Below, one piece after another: positions 9,783-16,066 of a DNA stretch of 16,066 nt. Location of the stretch: contig JNEM01014052.1 in the NCBI GenBank assembly GCA_000697335.1, positions 1-16,066 of the forward strand, in the 5' to 3' direction. The translations under genes were made by a program, and so were the position numbers. The stretch is from Conidiobolus incongruus B7586. Lineage: Eukaryota; Entomophthoromycota; Entomophthoromycetes; Entomophthorales; Conidiobolaceae. The first letter of the stretch is position 1. Each line of letters starts with the position of its first letter. The notes below the pieces were generated by a model. It saw only the letters and a program-made list of their open reading frames with translations. It ran no database searches and was not told the origin of the DNA.

Positions 9783-10709
9783 CTAGAAATTGGGAATCTT
9801 ACACCATTATTAAGGTTATTAAATTCATTGTTAAATAAAATTATAACTCACTATATTTGATATAATATAAATATATTATTACTTTATTTTGATGTTTTTC
9901 AATAGTTTCCCTCATTTTTTATTGCTCTTTGTATAATTAATTCATTATTTAAGAATTATTGGTTTTGTATGTCAATCCAATATATTATATATTATATAAC
10001 TTCACTAAAAATGGATAGTATTTATTATTGAATTCAACCCAATATTTTTAATTATGAAATATATGCCGTATTTTTATTAAAACATTCTTTTGTGTTGACA
10101 TTATGCTTTCAAAAAATTTTCTTAAAAATTGAAAAAAAAAATATTGAGACTGGAAGAGATAAATTGATTTTAAAATATTGAAATAGGTTTATATTGATGT
10201 CAAAAATAATGATCTCATTAAATTATTAAGAATATAATTAGTATCAATTACAATATTTTTAAAATATAAATTTCTACATCTATTTACGTTAATGAAATTT
10301 ATGGATGAAATTTTCAAAAACTAATATTTATTATTAATCTTGTACAATTTGGATTATATCAATTTTACAATCAAAATTTATCATAATTGGAACTAATTTA
10401 AAATGTTTAATAATTATTATTATATATAAATTATATTAATATATATTCGAAGTTAGATGATATCAATACATTTAATATAAAGGTTAATACCTCAATATTA
10501 ATCACCAGAGATATTTAATAAAATTATTATTGACACTTTTATATATTATTTATCAATTAATAATAATATTTGCTATTTTTTATATTACATATTAATCATT
10601 AAATCACTAAACCTATTGAAAAATAAGCAGATTATAGGATTATAGATTAAAATATTCTACCAAAGTTGATATTGATTTAGAAGATACCGTTGTAGTGTTT
10701 AAAGCTTTT
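9783..10709. other. AT-rich spacer
   Basis: No gene, RNA or repeat is recognisable on either strand. Confidence 0.55.
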
Positions 10710-10866
10710 TTACTGCCCGTAATATTGATCAATATAGTGATAATATATGAATTTCCTATGCTCTTAATTCAATTTTGAATATAGTGTTGGTTATAATTGT
10801 TGATAATCAATTCTTTATAGTGTTTATTATAGCTCTAACAAGAAGTGTTAATACAATTAACATCAT
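10710..10866 (-). pseudogene. Possible relic of the secreted family
   Basis: On the - strand an ATG pair near 10866 opens 'MMLIVLTLLVRA', which is signal-peptide-like. In a different frame near the other end, 'KFIYYHYIDQYYGQ' precedes TAA (10712-10710), with the family's Tyr-rich composition. Several stops separate the parts. The relic lies in line with the other minus-strand members, and its complement is Ile/Val-rich as with the others. In DNA this AT-rich the likeness could be chance, so confidence is low. Confidence 0.25.
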
Positions 10867-11251
10867 TGATGGAAAGGTAATTATTATAATTTTAATATTA
10901 ATAACTTGTGATATATTCAATCCTGTGATAGTTTTCCGTGATATCTATCTCATGTACATATAATTAAAAGTCTTATAAATGACTATGAAGGGAAAATTCA
11001 AGTATATCAAGTTGAATTTTACAAACTTATATAGCATAATTTTTTTACAGTCCATGATAAATGATGAATATACTATTAATATAGTATTTGAAATATAATA
11101 TAACTATATAAAAGATACAGAATCTATATTTGTAAATTTTATAAAGTATGTTTGTACGTATTAAATAACATTTCTTAATTATATTTCTAAAATATTTGAA
11201 TTCTAAATCTCTATATCTGGTATTCTAATTTTGTTTAGAATATATTTTGAA

Positions 11252-11322
11252 TTCTGCTAGTGTAATGGTTAAGGTATTATATTGGGCCTAGCTTTAATAA
11301 TATGAATGATATAATAGCAGAA
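11252..11322 (+). other. tRNA-like relic (perfect 8-bp terminal stem, A-box-like sequence)
   Basis: TTCTGCTA (11252-11259) and TAGCAGAA (11315-11322) pair perfectly, like an acceptor stem extended by one pair, and enclose a tRNA-sized unit. Just inside, TAGTGTAATGGTTAAGG (11258-11274) fits the pol III A-box and D-loop consensus (TRGYNNARNNGG). No clear B box (GGTTCGANNCC) and no convincing anticodon or T stems are present, so this is at best a decayed nuclear tRNA or tRNA-derived SINE head. The fungal spacer base composition makes a chance match possible. Confidence 0.25.
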
Positions 11323-11981
11323 AATTGTTTACATAAAAACTGAATTTAATTTATTCAATAATTCTATATTTTTTGATTAGGATTATAAAATCGTTGATAA
11401 CATTTATATTTATTGTTGATTTAAATGAACAAAAAATATTGTTTCGTTAAATATAATATAATACCTAATTTATCTCAATAGTTCAAATTATTAAACAAAC
11501 TTGATCAATACTAATTATAGTACATATAATACATCAAACTCATCATTCAATCAATTCTTCATAATCCTTAAATTTTTTATAATAATTATTCAAAGCTTAA
11601 ACTTATATAGCAATCAGATTTATTAACCAACTAATTAGATATTATAATAAGATTAACAATTACATCAAAAATTGAAAAATGATTTCATTGAAATTCACTT
11701 GAAATATAATTATCATAATTGTTGGTAAGATAATATATATTTAAATACGCAACTAATGACAATAATAAAAATTTAATTATACATTATTAAAAATCAGTTA
11801 TTATTAAAACTTTATATGAATGATACTGAATATAAAATAAAGTTATAAACAATATACTTTATTAATATATTAATTTTAAAATACTTGAGTTATTATTAGT
11901 TATATCATTTTTCTCTATGACGAATGATTTATAACAATGGTGTCTTACACTCGTTAGCCATATTTCGGTGACTTTTTATTA
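11323..11981. other. AT-rich spacer
   Basis: No gene or RNA visible; simple AT-rich sequence. Confidence 0.55.
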
Positions 11982-12254
11982 TTATTCGTCATAGTAATAG
12001 CTATCATAGGCACCACCATCAAAATAGTCATCATAATTTTCATCGTAGTGATCGTCATAATAGCCATTGTCAAAATTATTGGGGAATTGACAAAAGCCTG
12101 GTGCGAAATTGCCAAATTATTGAGATGTAAATGGTGCTGGGCTAAATCCTGGGTTCACTTCAAAGTTTTCAACTGCTTGAGCAGTTTCTCCTTCTGGTAA
12201 TGGTGAAGATAAGACAGAAGTAATCACGAAGATTAGAGTTTTGCAAGAGATAAT
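11982..12254 (-). pseudogene. Small secreted Tyr/Asp-rich protein, start lost and one internal stop
   Basis: A 91-codon frame runs from the ancestral start position (12254) to TAA (11984-11982). The N-terminus reads 'IISCKTLIFVITSVLSSPLP', aligning with 'MVSFKSLIFVLAIAFANPAP' of the intact gene at 13186 but with ATT where ATG should be. 'EGETAQAVENFEVNPGFSPA' follows, then one in-frame TAA at codon 46 (12119-12117), then the preserved tail 'NGYYDDHYDENYDDYFDGG' and 'YDSYYYDE'. No ATG lies upstream in frame before a stop. With two lesions and no frameshift, it died recently. A CT-rich patch at 12526-12535 (GTTTCTCCAC), about 270 nt upstream, is a weak copy of the family motif, and the TATA position is not convincing. 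Confidence 0.75.
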
Positions 12255-12934
12255 GTTGAGTATATTATATATGACTAAAATTCGATTTGTTTGATACAAT
12301 CTTTGCCTTAGGGTTTGATGAAGTTACACTATCAAATTTTAAAACATGTTTGAGATTTGTTTAAAAATACTCCTTTATGTAGTGATTTTCTCTTATTAAA
12401 TTTAATTTTATCTTAATCATATATTTTATAGTTTTAGTTTTAAATTACAATAAAAATATGTTCAGTGTATCCAAATCAATATTATCTACCAAGTATCCCA
12501 GATTGATTTACTCGATTGATGCAAAGTTTCTCCACTTTTAAATCCCCTTAAAAATCTAATGATATATTGACTTTATGATAAATTAATTTAAATAATAAAC
12601 CTAAACAGATAAAATTTTATTCAAATTAAATGTGATTTAATTATATTTATGAATAATATTACTACTGACTCAATTCGTTGATTGCTACATATATAAATCT
12701 TCATTATAACTTTTAATCAAATGATATCAAGTAAAAAATTTAAAATACACTTATCTAGATAAGACAAAGAAACAATTAAAAATTTTAATTTTTAAATTAC
12801 TTCAACAACAATATGAAAAAAGAATATTTTGATCTTCAAAATTAGAAACTATTACCCCATTGAAAATGTTTGAATTTTGTCCTAATAAATTTTAAAAATT
12901 ATTATCAGTATTTTAATCTATAAAATTCCCAAAT
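12255..12934. other. Divergent spacer between the 11982-12254 relic and the 13186 gene
   Basis: Upstream sequences of two members that point away from each other lie here. Apart from the weak motif at 12526-12535 nothing further is recognised. Confidence 0.45.
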
Positions 12935-13122
12935 GTTAATTCTCCAGATCTCTAAGCTGAAATTGGAGAGATTAACCCAATTGAAATTATTATTAATTTT
13001 TAATTCTTTCAAATATGATTGTTGCCTAGCTCAAATAATACTCTCCAACTTTGTATCCGTTGCTAAGCATTGATTGTATGGAGTTAATATACTATATTCG
13101 GAATCAGTTAATAGGTATAAAT
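12935..13122 (+). promoter_or_regulatory. Promoter of the 13186-13437 gene: inverted distal motif and TATA box
   Basis: GTTAATTCTCCA (12935-12946) and TGGAGAGATTAACCC (12964-12978) form an imperfect inverted repeat, a family motif in both orientations, with CTAAGCTGAAATT (12952-12964) between and overlapping. A further ACTCTCCAA lies at 13040-13048. TATAAAT (13116-13122) is 64 nt before the ATG. The element is 208-251 nt upstream of the start. Confidence 0.55.
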
Positions 13123-13185
13123 TGTTCGAGGTTCAATATCAAATCATATCAATTCAATCTTGTATTAACCTAGTAATAATTAAAA

Positions 13186-13437
13186 ATGGTATCTTTCAAA
13201 TCGCTCATCTTCGTCCTAGCCATCGCTTTTGCTAATCCCGCGCCTAATCCTGCCACCGATGTAGCTAATGCTGAAGAAGCGGCTGAAGATTTGTCACTCG
13301 GATTATTACTTGATACTAATGATTACAACAATTACTACGATCATGGCTACGATCACTATGATTATTACCATGGCCTTTACAGACGTCAATGGAGACCTTG
13401 GGGCTACAACGGATATGATGGCGATTATTACTATTAA
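13186..13437 (+). CDS. Small secreted Tyr/Asp/His-rich protein, 83 residues, intact
   Basis: ATG in a good context (AAAAATGG). Residues 1-16 are a signal peptide ('MVSFKSLIFVLAIAFA'), then 'NPAPNPATDVANAEEAAEDL', a Pro/Ala/acidic stretch like a propeptide. The rest is rich in Tyr, Asp, Asn, His and Gly ('YNNYYDHGYDHYDYYHGLY') with a dibasic Arg-Arg and a final 'QWRPWGYNGYDGDYYY'. Arg-Arg is the kind of site cut by Kex2 in fungal secretion, so a 16-residue aromatic C-terminal peptide might be released (inference). No Cys in the whole protein. Codons are richer in G+C than the surroundings, which supports a real gene. It is the only family member on the + strand, facing away from its neighbours. 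Function unknown. Confidence 0.85.
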   Translation: MVSFKSLIFVLAIAFANPAPNPATDVANAEEAAEDLSLGLLLDTNDYNNYYDHGYDHYDYYHGLYRRQWRPWGYNGYDGDYYY

Positions 13438-14375
13438 GTTTTATTAATTCATATTTGAATTTTTTTAATATTGAATAATTTTAAATAATTAATTTTTTTC
13501 TTAATAAATCCAGAATTACTATATTAATATATTTAAAAGTTGTTTCTAATTGATTCTTGATTAAAATCTATATATTAGCGTTATCACATGATCTTAGGGT
13601 TGATAATATTAGCAAAAATGTAAAATGTTTACTTTTTGGCATTTTTAGGCAGAATATTATTTTGGCTATTTTTCTAATTAAAATGACTGTTGACAATAAT
13701 ATTGGGAATATATATTTATTCACCATTACATAATTTGATTATAATTGACAAGAGAAAATAACTCATATTAATTGTTCCAGCTTCAGAAATTTATCTATCA
13801 TTAGATATCTATCTTAAATTCAACAGTAACTGTACTCAATAATTCAAATATGTAAAGACTTAAAATAATAGAAATCTAATAATTTTGATTATAATGAAAA
13901 TGATTTTACTGGATATTTAAAATTTATAAACAATATTAATTAATATTAAAATAACTAATTATTGATTAGTCATAAATTTCAAAGCAATAGTAATGAATAA
14001 CTATAATCAAAAATATCAAAATTTGAATGAAAAAGTAGAAATCATATTATTTCTTTATATCAAATAATTTTATACAATTATATTTTGCATTACTTGAAAT
14101 TTTGATATAATTAAATATGGAAACTCAAAAATAATTTAATAATGAACATATAATATAAAATTTTACAAATAATATAAGCTTTAATCTTTTAACAAAATAA
14201 GTCTTTAATTATTATTAATTTATATAATAAATGAAATTATTAGCTAAATTCATTTTTAATATATTTTTTAAATAATTTATTTAATAACTGTTATATTTTT
14301 TATTTTACACTAACAATGATAAGTTTTGAAAATATAGTGGAAATAATATAACACATTATTATATTATACCTTATA
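13438..14375. other. AT-rich spacer
   Basis: It begins with the 3' region of the secreted gene; ATATTGGGAATATA at about 13700 faintly recalls the family motif. No gene or RNA visible. Confidence 0.55.
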
Positions 14376-14396
14376 GTTAATTTCTAAGCTGAAATA
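14376..14396 (-). promoter_or_regulatory. Orphan copy of the family's upstream motif
   Basis: GTTAATTTCTAAGCTGAAAT equals the 29-bp block at 12935-12963 with 9 bases removed from the middle; all 20 remaining bases agree. No secreted gene or recognisable relic lies within 300 bp on either side. Confidence 0.4.
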
Positions 14397-15214
14397 AATT
14401 ATTTATTTGGATCAAATATAATATCAAATATCAATTGATATAATAAATTGATTTCAATATTATTAGGTTTAATTTAATATTACATCACATTAATATTTCA
14501 CCAAAAATATTATTGAATCTATTAAAAGACTAGTTTTTTAAATTTTTATATATATTTCTTTATAATTTTATTTACTATAAATTATATAACTAATTTATAC
14601 TTTTATAGTTAAATCTATTATATAAATAGCATTAAATCATTTAATAAACTGGGTTTCTCTTTTTTTTCAATTATTATTATTTTTTTATCTTTTATATTAT
14701 TTCTAAGATTAAGACTATATCCTATCAATATTATGATATATTGGCTCTACCTAATATAAATCTTAATATATTAGTGACTCATCTGTGTTTGAAGCTTAAT
14801 TAAACTTTGTTTATATTTTTATATTATATTATCATATTTTGTGTTATATTATTTTTATATTAAGTTTTCCTTTATATTACCTTGGTTTTATTATCACTAT
14901 ACTTATAAAATCATTGAATTAAATATAAAAATAATGATAATTAAAATATTTTTATTATTAAAATATTATATACTAAAAACATTAAAGGATCTAATAATAA
15001 TTTTTGGAATACATTATAATAATTTTTCTATATTCAACTAATATCTAGAAAATATAAAATTTATTAGTTAAAATATTATAATTCAATAATATAGTAATAA
15101 AATTAATAAAACTATATATTTATATAAAAGACAACCTTATAATAATTAGAAAATATTGAAATAATTATATTAATTTTTAATATTTATAAATTAATCTATA
15201 TCTCAAGATTGAAA
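14397..15214. other. Extremely AT-rich stretch without genes
   Basis: G+C drops to about 8-13% in sampled lines. The 66-codon open frame at 14841-15041 has no coding character and is probably chance in stop-poor AT DNA. No tRNA or known mitochondrial gene could be recognised. Confidence 0.5.
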
Positions 15215-15233
15215 AGATGTGTATAAGAGACAG
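15215..15233 (+). other. Tn5 mosaic end / Nextera adapter, forward copy
   Basis: AGATGTGTATAAGAGACAG is the exact 19-bp hyperactive Tn5 mosaic end used in Nextera tagmentation libraries. In this DNA it is synthetic contamination left in the assembly. Confidence 0.97.
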
Positions 15234-15305
15234 ATATGATACTATCAAATGAATATTATCAATAAAGTATAATTTTAATTATTTAATTGATATTAACACA
15301 AATAT
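15234..15305. other. 72-bp insert between two inverted mosaic ends
   Basis: A short AT-rich fragment flanked by facing adapters, just as a small tagmented insert would be. Its origin in the genome is unknown. ATAT on both sides extends the inverted repeat to 23 bp. Confidence 0.85.
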
Positions 15306-15324
15306 CTGTCTCTTATACACATCT
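15306..15324 (-). other. Tn5 mosaic end / Nextera adapter, reverse copy
   Basis: CTGTCTCTTATACACATCT is the exact reverse complement of the copy at 15215-15233. The 9 bases outside the pair (ending at 15214, starting at 15325) do not match, so there is no 9-bp Tn5 target duplication. Confidence 0.97.
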
Positions 15325-16066
15325 ATTTATTAATAATATAAATCATTAAATAATGTTATTTAATTATTAATTAGTTCAAATATTAACCCTTGAATTCTAC
15401 TTAAGATTAATTATATATTTGTGGGTTTTTGGTGATAAAAAAAATTAAAACTTAATATATCTATCTTAAACTTTTTTAACTTTTTTAAGTTTATAAGATA
15501 TAAAATCAATTAACTTATTATATTATGAAAAGTTAATTTTATGTTATATTTTTTAAATCAATTTTTAAAGTTAATTTAAATCTTTTATTAAAGGGAAAGC
15601 TTTAATTACTTTTTTTAACTAATCTTAAAGATATTTAATTAAATTAAAGTTATAAGATTAAAGAAATTATTTTATAACTATTATCTTTTTATTTTTAAGT
15701 TTTTTATAATAAAAGCTATAATATAACAAAGAGTATTATCTTATTAAAAAATAATATCAGATTTATTTAATTTATATTATTCAATAGTTTTTTTTAAATT
15801 ATTATTTAAATTATTTTAATATATCTTAAAATTAATTCCTTTATTATCTTTTTAATATATCTTATATTTAAAGATAATATATATTTTTTAATAATAATTA
15901 ACTTATTATAATATTTTGGGTAAAATTAATATAATAGTTATAAAATAATTTTATATTTTCTTTAAAATATCTAACTTTACTATTAAATTTAATAAAATAT
16001 ATTTTTGTTTTATTAAATTAAATAACCTTATTTTAATTAGTTTTAATTTAATATTAATAATAATAT
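15325..16066. other. Extremely AT-rich tail of doubtful placement
   Basis: Sampled lines have about 5-13% G+C. No coding frame, RNA gene or repeat is recognised. Because it follows an adapter pair, it may belong elsewhere in the genome or to an organelle. Confidence 0.6.

Noticed and set aside
5200-12254. A reassigned genetic code explaining in-frame TGA and TAA
   Set aside because: Different stop codons are involved, one affected gene has also lost its ATG, and the DLIC, SPX and intact secreted genes read normally in the standard code.
14841-15041. 66-codon open frame as a gene
   Set aside because: Its composition follows the AT background (Ile, Lys, Tyr, Phe, Asn); no signal, motif or homology seen.
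15215-15324. A natural Tn5-type or MITE insertion
   Set aside because: The termini are the synthetic mosaic end, there is no target duplication, and the DNA is fungal.

Overview
The window looks like nuclear DNA of a very AT-rich fungus. The evidence is two fungal-style housekeeping genes with short GT...AG introns (49, 50 and 59 nt), coding DNA much richer in G+C than the roughly 20% G+C spacers, and a dynein light intermediate chain (DLIC) whose 'HDPPIEAYPEQ.FLQEQY' block reads as fungal. An early-diverging lineage such as Entomophthoromycotina would fit, but that is inference. No virus-like element, CRISPR array or rRNA was seen.

Layout. Positions 1-821 (+) hold the 3' half of a DLIC gene in three exons. 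Converging on it, 1334-2112 (-) is a complete two-exon gene for a 239-residue SPX-domain protein, with a C-rich, CCAAT-containing upstream region to about 2620. From about 2.6 to 5.2 kb there is no gene, only one orphan regulatory-looking motif near 4.1 kb. From 5.2 to 13.4 kb there is a dispersed family of small secreted proteins. Each has a short signal peptide (type 'FKSLIFVLAIAFA'), a short Pro/acidic linker and a low-complexity tail rich in Tyr, Asp, Asn, His and Gly. Two members are intact (9080-9478 - and 13186-13437 +). Two are nearly intact but disrupted (5200-5469 - and 11982-12254 -). Two are clearly decayed (6679-6984 - and 7800-8196 -), and one relic is doubtful (10710-10866 -). 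Several members share a promoter plan: a TATA box 61-83 nt before the start and a distal motif GTTAWTTCTCC...CTGAAATT 125-310 nt upstream. Orphan copies of the motif lie at about 4.1 and 14.38 kb. The gene family therefore appears to be in birth-and-death turnover, with a conserved control sequence.

From about 14.5 kb G+C falls to about 8-13% and no gene is visible. At 15215-15233 and 15306-15324 the sequence contains two exact 19-bp Tn5 mosaic ends in inverted orientation around a 72-bp insert. This is the signature of Nextera library adapters, not of biology, so the join at 15.2-15.3 kb and the tail to 16066 should not be trusted as contiguous with the rest.

The housekeeping pair and the secreted family have no evident functional link. 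The secreted family's function is unknown.
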